Below the pieces are notes generated by a model. It saw nothing but the letters and a program-made list of their open reading frames with translations. It ran no database searches and was not told the DNA's origin. Below, piece by piece: positions 34,271 to 49,217 of a stretch of 64,000 bases of DNA. The DNA comes from Darksidea phi. Its lineage: Eukaryota > Ascomycota > Dothideomycetes > Pleosporales > Lentitheciaceae. The translations under genes and the position numbers were made by a program. Positions within the stretch are counted from its first letter, which is position 1; every line of letters begins with the position of its first letter. The stretch is taken from assembly GCA_030770425.1 (NCBI GenBank), contig JASJFT010000037.1:224791-288790 (forward strand). Reading direction: 5' to 3'.

Positions 34271-35443
34271 AGAGCTCTTGAATACTAATAAACCGAATCG
34301 CACATATGGAAAAGCCATCCACACTATCGAGACAAGTGGTGAAGTCGACATTCTGCAAAGCGGCGTACTTTTGACATCGCCACATAGCCAAACATACTAA
34401 ATGGCTAGAAGCCCCATTGTTCATCTAAGTATTTCCATCGAAGCTCTTGTGGAAATCAGGTCTTCTCTGATGTTTATCGGCATTCATTCGCACACGTGCT
34501 TTATCTAGTCTCTTCTCCTGACGTAAACTACATCCACCATAGCAATAGGGTTCTTGTTCCCAATTACCGGGATTAGCATGCTTTCGGATGTCTGGATTTA
34601 CCAGACCAGGCCTCTACCCCTACATTACACTCACCTCTCAATCTACGAGTCATGAAAAGCTCTCGTTTCATTTCCAGTTCGTCACAGTTCCCCTTTCAGC
34701 TAAATTTTTGGATTTGACACAGCCGCAACAGGCCGGATATCTATACTTGGCTATATAGGCGTGCAAGCCTGTTTTACGCGATTTAACAGGCCTTTTTATA
34801 GAGAGCAAGGTAGAAATAGAGGGTTGCAGAGCTTAATACTGCTCATGCTAGCCCGATGCCACTACTCGTCGAACTGGGTGCAAGATATACAAACGGTTGC
34901 GTCCAATCGTCAATCGGCTACTCTTAGCTCAAGGACTGGCTCGGCGCAGCAAGTTTGCTCAGGCATCTGTAATTTGCGTTATTTGCTCTTTGACCTGTAC
35001 ATAATAAAGTTGTCGCCACTTTCTCCAGAACCTTTTAACTCTCAAAGTGGCCTAAGCTTTGCAGACCGCGAGGTCCCTATTGTTTGACAATCTCACTGGT
35101 CGCTGCTTACTGAGTGATAACACTCCGAGCGATGCCGTAGAAAAATTGGGAAAGAGGCAAGAAGGAAGTTTCATTGTGTCTGGGATAGAGAAAATTATGG
35201 AACGGGAGTATCTACCATCTCACGAACCGACGGGACGCTCGACGACCTCTAGAAGGGCTCAGCTCGTAGCACCAATGGGATTGAATGAGCTAGCCTGACG
35301 TCGGCCTTGCTCGCTGCCTGAGACATCACAGCCCCGCATTATCCGCAGGCGCCTTTTCATATTTCAAGCAGTCTACTACTGCGGTTCACATGCCAACCTA
35401 GCGTCATACAGCTTTTACCTGGAAATTGTTGTACCTCGACACA
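34271..35443 (+). other. Intergenic region
   Basis: 3' flank of DUF2985 and upstream region of the HET gene. It contains unremarkable frames of up to 108 codons with no family features. Confidence 0.5.
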
Positions 35444-37304
35444 ATGTCCTGTTCGCACCCGGATATACGGGAGTTTGATGGAGTGCGCTGTTGCCTCGCA
35501 TGCGGAGAGGCAGTATTCGAGCCGACAGCCTCGTCTCCCACCGCGAACATCAAAGAGATAGAGCGCAAATACCACTACTTTGATCTCAACCTCACATTGG
35601 GACAGCAAATAAGGCTGCTTGTTGTCCAGCCTGGGGAGCATCCGGACCCGATTCTATGCGAGATCCTACATGTGAACCTCGACGACGTGCCCGAATACGA
35701 AGCGATCTCATACACATGGGGAGATGTATGCAAGCCCCGACGTATCCAATGCCTGGATGGAAGCACTATCGATGTGACTGTCAATTGTGAAGCAGCTCTT
35801 CGTCAGGTGCGGAAACCTGGACTCAAGAGATGGCTATGGATCGACTCGATTTGTATCAATCAAGATTGTATCAAAGAACGGAACCATCAAGTCGGCCTCA
35901 TGCATCAGATTTACTCACGAGCCACAAGAGTCCTGATCTGCATTCACGATCCAGATTTATCCTACTGCGACCTCTTTCAATGGCTTAAGAATGATTGCGA
36001 TAATATGCATGATAAATCCGCACTGATAGCAGGGAAGATGGCAAGACTACTTTCTTTACGGTACTTTTGTCGATTATGGGTAATTCAAGAGGTAGCTTTG
36101 GCAAGAGCTGCATTCCTACACGTCAATACCGATAGTGTTTTGCTATCGGACAAGGTCTTGCAACGATTGTGGGACCTCTGTGCGTCTTACAACATAGAGA
36201 TCCCAGGTATCCTGCGCCTAGTTCCAGGAGATCGTCGCGAGTATGATCTGCTCGGATGGCTTGCAGCAACTGTTCGATGTAAATCAACAGATCTAAAAGA
36301 CAAAGTCTACGCTATCGTGGGTCTGCTGGATCCTGATACACGCTCTAACATTCCGATCGATTACTCGCTGGAGTTCCACCAAGTCTATGCCAATGCTCTT
36401 ACCGCCATCATCAGATCCCGCCGGGATCTCGGCGTCCTGTCCTATGTCAGTCTTGCAGATGTAGGCATCTCGCGCGTAACAGAAGAGGTGTTATCTTACG
36501 AACGATTATATGATTATATCCTGCAGACGGCATCAGCTGAAGGAGTTTCAGTATCCTTCAGAGATATGAGCATCGATGTAGCTCGTACCCGACCGCTCAT
36601 TCAGTTTGAAAGAATATGAAGGACCCTGGCGATCAACCATAAAGATAGAAGAAACGACACAACCGCATGCAAACATAGGGACCGCGGAAGGGTCTGCTAT
36701 GTCGTCGACGATCGTTGAGGTAGCATCTTCTCCTCGTGAAGCATGTTTTCCTAACTTTTCTCTACGGATCCAAGTTCGAGCACATTTTATCGATAAGATA
36801 ACTAACCAATCGGCTTGTTCCGCGTTGCTTCCTGTCGACGATCAGTTGTTCGCCGATCAGTTGTTCGCCATTGCCCCCTGGATTCTTCGATACTTTTGTA
36901 AAACCAAGAGAGCACATATACTGCTGCCGGAACAGGCCTGGATGTTTCGCGCTGGGCTTATAGAGTTTCCCATCAAAGAAGCCGCTGGACATAATGTTGA
37001 GGACATGCAGAAGTTCTTGCAAGAGGCCACATTACCCCTCCGGGAGAGTAGAATCTTTGAAACGAATTACAGCGTTGGGTTTGCGAAGTGTGACTTTCGC
37101 GAGGGCGATGAAGTGTGGGCGATCGACGGCGTTAGGGCGCCCTTGGTCTTGCGCAAGCGTCGCGGGTACCGGGTTGTGAGCGAGTGTTACTTATGGGCTG
37201 CGTTGGAGCTGAATTGTTGGAATCCTGGATCGAAGAAGGGACTTTGGGGTCTCGGGGTTAAGTCCCCACAACAAGAGCAGACACATATCATTGATATCCA
37301 TTAA
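35444..37304 (+). CDS. HET-domain (heterokaryon incompatibility-like) protein
   Basis: The N-terminal frame runs from ATG 35444 to 36619 and begins with a Cys/His motif (CSHP...RCCLACGEAVFE) seen at the front of many HET proteins. The HET domain follows: PEYEAISYTWGD, then LWIDSICINQ and the SRATRVLI and LWVIQEVALAR segments. A second frame, open from 36582 to 37304, carries the usual HET C-terminal block (VGFAKCDFREGDEVWAIDG, then PLVLRKRRGYRVVSECYLW). Together they make one protein of about 620 residues. The switch between frames lies at about 36470-36605. An intron is possible (GTAACA at 36476 or GTGTTA at 36488 as donors, with acceptors at 36581 or 36604), but I found no fully convincing pair, so a frameshift is also possible. 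HET proteins trigger cell death after fusion of unlike hyphae. Confidence 0.7.
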
Positions 37305-37904
37305 CGGGTAAAGGCGAGACCACAATGATGCTAAAAGCACTGGTATTGCATGTATAGTCCGGCATTGATGCAGGCCTAGGAAACGAGTAGTCAAAAGAAG
37401 CACGCCAGCAACATAGAAGGAAGCACAATTTCACGGAAGAAGCAACTAATAAGTTTGGATAATATGCAAACATGTCATCTGGTCTAAAAAAGCTGATGTC
37501 AGTGCTGCCACAGGGTTGTTCGTTAGTTACCCCGCATGCCAAGGCTTGTTACCGTCCCGAACCGTACAGCCGCATAATGTGCCACGCTGCTTGTTCATGC
37601 TGTCGCTGGTCAGTACCACCACTTATCCAACCTTCGCAAGTTTTGCTCTATCATTGCACTCCTCCACACGCGGAGCCATCACGAGTCACTGATACTCATA
37701 GACGCGCTCATCACAAGCCGAGAAGACTTACCGGCTCGACCCACCATATATGTCATAGGAACACTGGTCGGGGAAGTCAACATGGGTTTAAAAGAGCTCC
37801 CAAGTCCTATTCCAAACGGTCAGAACGATCTGATCGTCCGGTATACGCGTCTTCATATAGACTTCCAACCGGGGCCTGAGTCCGCTGCTCAACCACCGAC
37901 CGCA
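37305..37904 (+). other. Intergenic region and possible N-terminal extension
   Basis: The beta-galactosidase frame stays open back to an ATG at 37782, which would add 41 residues. The rest is unremarkable. Confidence 0.45.
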
Positions 37905-41070
<3,166 letters not shown>

Positions 41071-42416
41071 TCGGTGGTACTGTTGGTGATCTTCTCAAAC
41101 GAGGTTGGAGCTATGAGAGGGATGAAAATCATGAATTTTTCTTTATGAGCGTGGCTTGATTCGCAACGCAGGGACCAACTTGGGAAAAATTGAACGTCGT
41201 TTGTATTTCGGATTGGTAAAGGCTTCAAATACGAGACTAAAATAGTTAGCAATGAACCGAACGTTATCTTGCGATGGGTTGTGCAAGCTACTTGCATAGT
41301 ATCTATCTTAGAGAGAGCATTCTATTCGGCGACTCCGAATAGGCATACACGTGGCTGTCTTTTGCTCCAATGACGATCGTGATAGTCCTGCCTACCAACT
41401 GGTTAAGGAAATTAATCAGACGGGCGCCCCTAAGGCGATATCTAGCTCGGCTTACTCATAATGCCTAAATATGAAGTCGCGAACATATGCAAGCGGCAAG
41501 AGACTGTCTTTGAGCAACTTTGTTTGCATGGTCGAGCTGAGGCTGGGCATATAGTCATCGGCGGCTAGAGCAATATCTGAAGAATGGTGAACGATTACTC
41601 ATCGGTCGTGCTAGCTGAAACAAAAAAGTACATGTTGGCCTGCTAGTTTGGACAGCATCGCGTAATTCATGCAATCGATCTTGATTGAGTAGTCTTATTT
41701 TAGGAAGCGAAGATGCTCGAGTTCAGTAATGTTCAAGGTGGATGATTAAACGCGCTGTTGTAAGTTGTGCTGAGGAGATGAGCCGCCGTGTGCGTGCATG
41801 ATAAGAGAGAGGCGGCTCGCGGTTCTGCTTGCCGCGTGCCAAGACGATGAAGTGAATTCGGGTTGGTACCTAGATTCGTGGATGGTCTTTGTTGTCCACG
41901 GGTTGCGGACACTAAGGTTCAATACGGTCCTTCTGTAAGCAGGAGCCTATTGGCACAATACTCAGCTATTTAAGCCTCTCATTACTCGAGAGCAGCACCA
42001 CAGAATACAACGACTCTTTTGCCTCATCTGATTCCAATTCCTGGCTACACCTTCATTAGCTCGAACCGAAAAATGTTATCAGACACCGATGATCCTTAAT
42101 GGTTCAATAACACGCACGTGGCCTAGTCCGATGCTTTTAAATGCGATCCCTCCTTGTGAACTTGTTCCTTTCGGTGAAGGTGAAGAGGTAGTTATAAAGG
42201 GGACTGCGTAAGTTGTGAATAAACTCTTTCATTTAGAAATTCTGAGTTTAATGTTGGCTCTCAATGAGCATCAATGTCGTCGATATATAAAATTTACAAA
42301 CGTCTATTCTATGCATGACTGTGGCCCTGACTTTGAGTTTGGACTACAGGGATAGAACTGAGGCAAACGATTCAAGCCATCTTTGAGGTCGTCCACCTCC
42401 ACATTCACCCCCTTCC
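41071..42416. other. Convergent intergenic region
   Basis: No recognised gene. Around 41960-42060 the sequence looks like a leader (C/A-rich, followed by an ATG at about 42073) but the frame closes after eight codons. Confidence 0.45.
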
Positions 42417-43339
42417 CTAGCGCCGTTTGACCTGATTCAAGCCTCGTGCCGAGTTGATCAACCTATCCACCAACCACGTAATGTTCAACCAGCTCGCCCA
42501 CCGCACTAACGGAGCAAACGCCCCGTGCCAGATCACGCCCCTAGCCCCGCCGAGAATGTCCTTCACCAGTTTTCCAGCGAGCACATCGACGTTCGTGGCC
42601 TGGCGCTGGTGATCCATCCGCTCCTTCCACGCCGCATCCTGGACGCCGTGGTAGTACGACGTCTCGGACAGGTCCATGGGACCACCAGGCTTACCGAACA
42701 TGGGCGTATCGGCGGACCCGCATATGGACGTCACGACGCGCACGCCCAGCGGCTCGAGCTCGATCCGCAGGGTTTCCGACATGCGCGCCACGGCGGACTT
42801 GGAACTGGCGAAAATGCCTGGTCAAGAGCGCGCGTATCGCCAGGTTAGCCTGACTGCCTAGGAGGGTTGCACGCGCTGGCCGACGGAAACTTACCCGCCC
42901 ACACCATGTTCAGCTCCCCATCAATAGAGCTCTGGTTGAAGACAACTCCCTTGGCCTCGATAAGCAGGGGAGCAAACGCCTGGACCATAGCAAGAAGGCC
43001 CCAGACGTTGACGTCGTACAGCCTCTTCGCCTCGACGACGTCCGTGTCTAGCAGGGGGCTGTTGAATTCGATGCCGGCGTTGTTCACTAGGACATCGAGG
43101 CTCCCACTTGTACGTTTCGCGACTATCTCTTTACACTGCGCGATGGTCTTTGGGACGGTCACGTCTAGCTCGAGGATCTCGATATCGCTTAGTTCGGCGA
43201 GGTCGACGGCCTTAGAGGGATTGCGCGCCGTGGCGAAGACGTAGAACCCTCGCTGGTGAAAGTTCTTGGCCATGGCCCAGCCGATGCCGCCGGTGCTGCA
43301 GCCCGTGATCAAGACCGTCTTCTTTAGTACAGTTGCCAT
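42417..43339 (-). CDS. Short-chain dehydrogenase-like protein lacking the catalytic Tyr
   Basis: The exons are 42895-43339 and 42417-42817, joined in frame (VWAG-IFASSKSA) over a GTAAGT...CCAG intron, for 281 residues. The Rossmann motif is LITGCSTGGIGWAMA (TGxxxGxG), and LDVLVNNAGIEF carries the structural NNAG. The catalytic Ser is in FNQSSIDGE. The active-site YxxxK should read GIYAASK, but here it is GIFASSK: the Tyr is Phe (TTC), while the Lys is kept. The C-terminal part (LRIELEPLGVRVVTSICG) resembles the Ayr1-like/17-beta-HSD-like classical group. Without the Tyr, normal hydride-transfer chemistry is not expected, so it may be inactive, a binder, or a recently damaged gene. It lies at the start of the decaying part of the window. 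Confidence 0.85.
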
Positions 43340-43845
43340 ATTGGAGTGGTGTTGGTTATGTAAGACGGCGAAATGGACAATTAAGTAGAAATATACTTTT
43401 TGAGATAGTAATAATAAGGGGAAGCTTCAACGTTGCACAGTAGATAATGGGATTTTATCTAAGGGAGTGCTGGAACGTTATTTGTAAGCATGATAATTCC
43501 GACGTTAAAAACCGAAATATCCGGCGGATTACTTGGCGCGTGAAGACCTATTTCCTAATTTAGTAATTACGGAGCGAGTGAAACAAGTATAGCTTTATAT
43601 TGGGGTCCGCTGAAATCGAATACCCCTATTAGAATCCGAGATAGTGTGGTATATATAACTAGAGTCCTTTATTAAAGAGTATATAGCCTATATATTACTT
43701 AGGGCGATAGGTTAGGGTAAATGAAGATAATCTAACTCAACTTAACTCTACTTAGTTGGGATAATTCTGTGTGCTAGCTACATGTATCCTTCCGTTTGTT
43801 ACCTTAAGAATCTCCTACTTCAAACTCTCTCTCTAACTAACAACT
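43340..43845 (-). other. AT-rich intergenic patch
   Basis: The stretch from about 43560 to 43800 is markedly AT-rich and rich in TA steps, like a small version of the block at 50-60 kb. No gene. Confidence 0.5.
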
Positions 43846-45480
43846 CTACCTACTGACAAGAACCGCCTTGTATTCTCTAATTACATTAAACGAAAAGACG
43901 TAGTCGTTGATGTCGTCGGTAGGATCGAGCCTCGTGCTACTGGGAAGGTACGCGGCGGCGGCATCCCGTACGCTCTGCGGCGGCGGCGGGTTCGTATTGG
44001 AGAGAATCTGTAGCGCCGAGCCTCTGTTCCGGCAAACTTGCTCAAATAGCTGTAGTCGGTTCTCGACAGCCTCCTGATTACGAACCTGGTTGAGTAGAAC
44101 ACCGAGGGTGGCGCCGTCCTCGATGGCCTGTCCGCCGCCTTGACCCTGGGCTGTGGGTTTGTTACTATTAGAATTAATAAGCTACTTACTTTTTCACGAC
44201 TGACGAATGGGTCGATATGGGGGAACAAACCTTAGACTTATAGGTGAGTATGGGATGTGCTGCGTTGCTAATTAGGACGAGTCGGTCCTTGTGCCACTTG
44301 AGAATCGGCTCTCTAGCTACTAGCTTCTAGAACTTGACGTGTCCGGCTTTTCTACCTCAGGTGTGTAAGTAGAGTATGTTTACGCGTTGCTGTTGCCGAG
44401 TCGACAGGGTCCAGAACTCACCTGATCACGGTGTGTCGAGCCGGGGCAAAGTGCTTCTTGGTATATTCCAGGGGCACGCTTGGCTCGACTATGGCGCGGA
44501 AATCTAGATAACACTCGGCGTTAGTGATCAGTACGGCGCGTTATTTTGGACGACAGGGACTGGCTCGTTGCTCACCTTCTCCAACATGGGAGGTGTCGAA
44601 TTCCCGCGAGAGGTAAAGAAAGTTCTGGACCTCGTTGCTGACGTTTCAAAACAGAGTCAGCCCGAGTTGCCAAACGTTTGTGTGAAGGGACGATGTTGTG
44701 ATAAAGAAGGGAACGTGACACCACGCACTTTCGGCACGGATACCAAACTAAACCAGCGGCGCCTCCGGCTGCCGTAAAGTACCTCGTGGCCGAGTTTTGA
44801 ATCATGTACGCCGTCTCCGGATCGGAGAGGAACTCGTCTGTTAGCACCAGCCACCGCATACACGCCCAACCCGTATCCCCAGCCTGGACGATCCCCTCAT
44901 CGCCAAGGACGTGCTTCACGGCCGTGGAGTACACCCCATCCGCCGCAACAACGAGATGGGCCTGCAGCACCTCGCCGTCTTTGGTCGTGACCTTGCCGTT
45001 CTCAGCATCGTAGTCGATCACCTTGGATAGCACCCGGACGTCGCAAGGACGTCCGGACCCTTTAGCTTGGATGGCGAGCTGTCTTAGCTGGGTGTGCAGA
45101 TCGACGCGGTGAACGGCGTACATGGGCAGGCCCCACGTCGATTCGCAGTCCTTGTAGTAGGTGGGCACTAGGGTCTGCATTTCGGTGCCGTCGATTAGGC
45201 TCATTCCGCGTAGCGCCACTATGCTGGACTGCTCGGGGACAAAGTCCCACGACGCGAGGACCCGCAAGGCGCTGGGCTTGATGGTAATGGCCGCTCCGAC
45301 TTCGTGCAGCAACGAGGATTGTTCGAGGATCTTGTTTATATAACATGCCAGAACTTGTGTGGCCTAGGGGAACGAGTTACTGGAGTGGGAGATGCCAACC
45401 GTTACTTTGTGGCCTGCCCTGCGTAGAGCAACTCCGGTACCGAGGCCAGTAATTCCTGTGCCCACAATAATGATATCCAT
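43846..45480 (-). pseudogene. FAD-dependent monooxygenase (salicylate hydroxylase-like), one TAG stop
   Basis: Six exons can be laid out with every junction in frame: 45400-45480, 44729-45330, 44576-44637, 44422-44503, 44231-44351 and 43846-44145. They total 416 codons including the final stop, normal for the family. Conserved parts are IIVGTGITGLGTGVALRRAG (FAD-binding GxGxxG), HLVVAADGVYS (the DG motif), LVWYPCRN, LVLISNAAHPIL (usually GDAAHPM) and GQGGGQAIEDGATLGVLL. The only break is TAG at 44327-44329, between VKF and KLVAREP, where the family has Trp, so TGG became TAG. The GD to SN, M to I and P to T changes in the GDAAHPM block are all transitions of G/C to A/T or close to it. If active it would hydroxylate an aromatic acid using NAD(P)H and FAD. 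Confidence 0.83.
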
Positions 45481-46060
45481 GGTTTCGGCCGGTCACGTAC
45501 TGCCGTGGTTATTCTACAGGAGTAATAGGTGATTATCATAGCTATGTCGTTGATTAATGCCATGCTCTATATATAAACGCCAAGTATAGGGATTAGTGTG
45601 TTGCTGAGCCTAGGATGTCATTATGTTACTTTCTAGCTCATCCGATCAAGTGTTCCTCGAATCCGCTTTTACTGTCCCCGACTATAAACTTTCGAGGGAA
45701 GGTTCCCGATAGTAGTTCCCCGACTTTCGGGGATGCAGACATGGAACGGTAGAGTAAGAGCGATAGTGGGAGGTTGTAGGAAGAATATGACGCGTTTCAT
45801 ACTCAAAGATTGGTAATCTAGCGGACTTTCGGCCTTACGCTATTAACACCGGCTGGAATATATGTATTTATAGGCACTATCTTTCTATATTCAAAATGCT
45901 GAAGCACACACGAACACCTGTCTTACACAGCGCAAGAGCAGGAGAGCGAGCTCGTCCCATACTTTTTTTTTTAAAAAAAAATGGATACCTTTACCCACTG
46001 CCCAACCGGCCCGCTGACGCCCCACTATACCCTAAAAAACCACCATCACCACAAACCAAA
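45481..46060. other. Divergent intergenic region
   Basis: Upstream regions of the monooxygenase pseudogene (minus) and of the Rossmann protein (plus). A T run directly followed by an A run lies at 45963-45981, a perfect dyad. Confidence 0.5.
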
Positions 46061-46911
46061 ATGCAGACCGTCCTGATCGTCGGAGCGACAGGCAACATCG
46101 GCGCCTCGGCCATCCACGCCGCTCTGCGCTCCAAACTCCACGTCCTCGCCATCGTGCGCAACCAGGCTTCGGCGGAGAAGCTGTTCGGCAATGTAGGAAC
46201 TCGCGAGGGTATTACGACGGTAGAGGCGGACATCATGTCTGATCGGGGAGTGAAGGATGTGGTGGAGAAAGTGCGGAAGGGGGAGTTGCCGGCATTTCAG
46301 CATGTATATGCTGCGGGTGAGTCTGTACTTCGTCGAAGTGCTAATATAATAGCGTTTTGGCTGACGAGAAGGGTGATTGTGTGATGGGCAGCTGGCGGAT
46401 TGTTCGACACGACATCCATTCTTGATCTCACAACCGAGGAGCTAAGGAAGCATATGCAGGTCAATTTTGAGCCGAACCTTTGTGAGTGTGGCCATGCCGT
46501 AGGAATCCACAAGTATGAAAGAACTGATGCGTGTCGACAGTCGCCTATCAAGCGACCATCCCCTATCTTCTCGAGCAGAACGACCCTACAAGCACCTGGA
46601 CGCTGTGCACAGGCGCAAGCGGAGACAATGGGAGTCGCGCAGCAGCCAGCATGACACAGGGCGCGTTATACTCCATGGCGAACGTGGCATGCCTCGACAA
46701 CACGGATACGAATGTCCGCTTCAACGAGATCTATCTCGGTTTGTTTGTGATAGCAGGTGCTGCAGCGGACCAGTTCGGGGTAATGAAGGCGTCGGAGTTT
46801 GCTATTGCGTACGAGAAGATCTTGGCCCGCCCGGACATCAAAGGTTGCCGCATTATGGTTTGTCAGCGGGAGGATTTGACGGAGTTGAGGTTCAGGAAAA
46901 AGTTGGAGTAG
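46061..46911 (+). CDS. NAD(P)-binding Rossmann-fold protein, atypical SDR
   Basis: Three exons, 46061-46316, 46392-46481 and 46541-46911, are joined in frame (YAA-AGGLFDTT and PNL-FAYQATIPYL) for 238 residues. The N-terminus VLIVGATGNIGASAIHAAL is an atypical-SDR/NmrA-like nucleotide-binding motif (GxxGxxG). A later segment, WTLCTGASGDNGSRAAASMT, corresponds to the strand carrying the catalytic Ser in classical SDRs. A canonical YxxxK is not evident afterwards (QGALYSMANVAC), so chemistry is uncertain and it may be a redox sensor or an atypical reductase. ATG 46061 is preferred over an in-frame upstream start because the Rossmann strand begins at once. It looks intact, unlike its neighbours on both sides. 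Confidence 0.75.
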
Positions 46912-47968
46912 GAGACGGGTAGTGTGGTTTGGAGTCGCCATTGTAGCGCGGGTTTGTACCAGGAGGTACAGTGGCATCTTTCGTCGACGGTAATATATTC
47001 ATGATCCGATATTTCCGCTCATGTTCCTGTGGCCGGAAAATTGTTGATCGATGTTGTACTTTCCTATTATGGCCTGTCCCGATGATGACCATAGGTTATG
47101 AATCCTGAATTATTAAGATCTAGCCCTCGTATTCAGATTCATCTCGGGATATTCGGGATTTAGCCGGTCCTAGGTGTATGCTCGGCGAGCTGCGGAGGCC
47201 TCAAAATCGTTGTATTTGAGCTGTTTTACGTATAGGAGGTGTTAACAGTGCACTCGGAAGTAATCGACCAAGTAGGGTTGGCAGCTAAATAATATGCGAG
47301 TATCGCAATTTCGAGTTAGAAGAGGTAAATGCAGGGAAAAATCACTGAATTGAGTACGAAGAGAAAAGCTGTTTACGTTACTGTTCATATATTATCCTGC
47401 CTAATTAAATATAAGCTCGCAGACTTCAGCGTACTATACGCGCTATAGAGAACCTAGGTATAATTCATAAATATATAAGAAGTGTTGAATGGCCAATATT
47501 CCATTCGAGATAGAACCATAGGGGTTTGATCAAGTTAATGACCAGATGGTTTGTACGTACGTACGAAAAAGGTGCAAAAGTAAAAACAAGTTCAATTCAT
47601 CGATGGCTAAAGGGACTTCAGATGGAAGCCCCTTTATCTGAAAGAATCGCGCGTTGCTCCGTGCGTAGCGAATCGCCAAGGAGGCAATTCGTACGCACGA
47701 ATAACGCGCGTAGGCACGTGATCAAACGTGCGAGGTTGGTGCTGGAACTCAGCGAACTAACAAGAAGTATATTATAGATACTACTTAATCTATTATAAGT
47801 ATTATTTTAATAGAATTCTGATACCTCATTAATCTATATAGCTTTTTATACACGAAAAGTTAGTGGGGGTGACGGTACACTTGTAGTGACGGCACACTTG
47901 TGGAACACATTATTCCAACGGCATGTTTGGGTAAGCACAGTCATTCATACGTGCAAGGCATCTGCTGA
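46912..47968 (+). other. AT-leaning degenerate stretch
   Basis: No gene. Parts from about 47230 and 47760 are AT-rich and rich in TA steps. The missing 5' half of the alcohol dehydrogenase should lie here, but I cannot see it. Confidence 0.45.
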
Positions 47969-48739
47969 AGTTCGAATAGAGAGTACTACGTCGGCGTAGA
48001 GACATATATCCATAAGATTCCAGATAGTCTTGCCAATAAGCATGCCGCACCTCTGCAATGCGCCGGAGCAAAGACCTACAATACCATTTCCTCCGTAGTC
48101 AAACCCGGAGAACGCGATGGTATCATCGGCATCGGCGGACTTGGTCATCTCGCTATCCAGTTTGAAAAGAAGCTCGGAATTGAAGTAGTCGTCTTCAGCA
48201 CCAGTAAGAATAAGGAGGATGAGGCCCGGAAGCTTGGTGCTTCTGAGTTCTACTTGCTGGACGAGCTCGACAAAGTGCAAAAGCCGGTTCACACACCTGT
48301 GGTCGCGGGAAATAGATATCCGGACTGGAATAAGTGGGTCAACTGCTTCGATCTTTTGGATGTGAGACTGATGATGATGATGATGATGCAGGTTCTTGGT
48401 GAAGAATGTAGTTGCTCGAGCTGGTAACGTTATTCCCTTGGCTGCCCCTCACGGAGCAATGGAACTCCCGTACGTATTATGTGAGCCGAGTCCCAAGATC
48501 TCTGGCTGATGAGCAACTTTAGTGCCTTCCAGCTTTTCTTCGATGGGTACAACGTCCGCTCCAGCCTCGTGGCATCGCACGCTAAGCACGACGAGATGCT
48601 CGCCTTTGCTGCAGCTCACGATGTCAAGCCGTGGATAGAGGAGTTCGAACTCAATGAGAAGGGTATTGGCGAGGCTATTGAGAAGCTCAATAGCAATAAG
48701 ATGAGATACCGAGGCGTGCTTGTCACTCAAGGTGCGTAG
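47969..48739 (+). pseudogene. Zinc-type alcohol dehydrogenase, 5'-truncated
   Basis: Three exons, 47969-48333, 48392-48469 and 48523-48739, join in frame for 219 codons: DWNK-FLVKNVVARAG over a GTGGGT...GCAG intron, and MELP-AFQLFF over GTACGT...TTAG. The retained part is the nucleotide-binding and C-terminal region of an NADP-dependent medium-chain dehydrogenase (Adh6/CAD-like): YIHKIPDSL, AAPLQCAGAKTYNT, VKPGERDGIIGIGGLGHLAI (GxGGLGH), VVVFSTSKNK and MRYRGVLV at the end. The N-terminal catalytic domain with the zinc-binding Cys/His residues, about 150 residues, is absent, and a TGA lies in frame at 47966-47968 just before the first retained residues. No internal stop occurs. It is therefore a truncated relic. 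Confidence 0.75.
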
Positions 48740-49217
48740 TACACGTGCTTGGGTAGGAAACGGTTGGGTTGAAAAAAGACTAGACCTAGAAAAGTCAGAA
48801 CCAAGAAGCCGCAGCTTACTATAGATGAAACTTACGGTTTAGTTGTTTGAATGATGACTTGAAGAGTTGGTGAACGGATATCAGTCTACGCGTCGCGCCA
48901 TCCTGAGTTTCAGCACAGGCCGCTTACGTCATCCGATGAACGAGCGAAGAACACGCATGGAAGACGCAGCGGGGCGTGCGATCTGAAGCATTGTGACAGC
49001 GTTAGTACCCTAGATGCTGGTTATCCCTTGGGCCAATAACAACACTTTAGATACTCCTTCTCGGACAAGATGGTAACTTGCAGACTCATGATGACGAACG
49101 GGCGCGCTAACTCTGAATTCGGCTTTCGGCTAACCCTGCAACTTCCCCGAAGTTGAAATCTTGCACGCGAGTACCTCATCACCAATATCCTACATTCATA
49201 TATTTCCTGTATACCCA
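48740..49217 (+). other. Intergenic region
   Basis: Between the dehydrogenase relic and the citrate-carrier relic; nothing recognised. Confidence 0.45.

Noticed and set aside
44155..44230. Apparent broken splice junction before the last exon of the FAD monooxygenase
   Set aside because: Using the acceptor CCCAG at 44146 instead of CACAG restores the frame (YKSK-GQGGGQAIED), so only the TAG remains as a lesion.
48334..48391. Apparent frameshift in the alcohol dehydrogenase relic
   Set aside because: With the donor placed at GTGGGT (48334) instead of GTGAGA further on, the intron ends at GCAG 48391 and the frame is continuous (DWNK-FLVKN).
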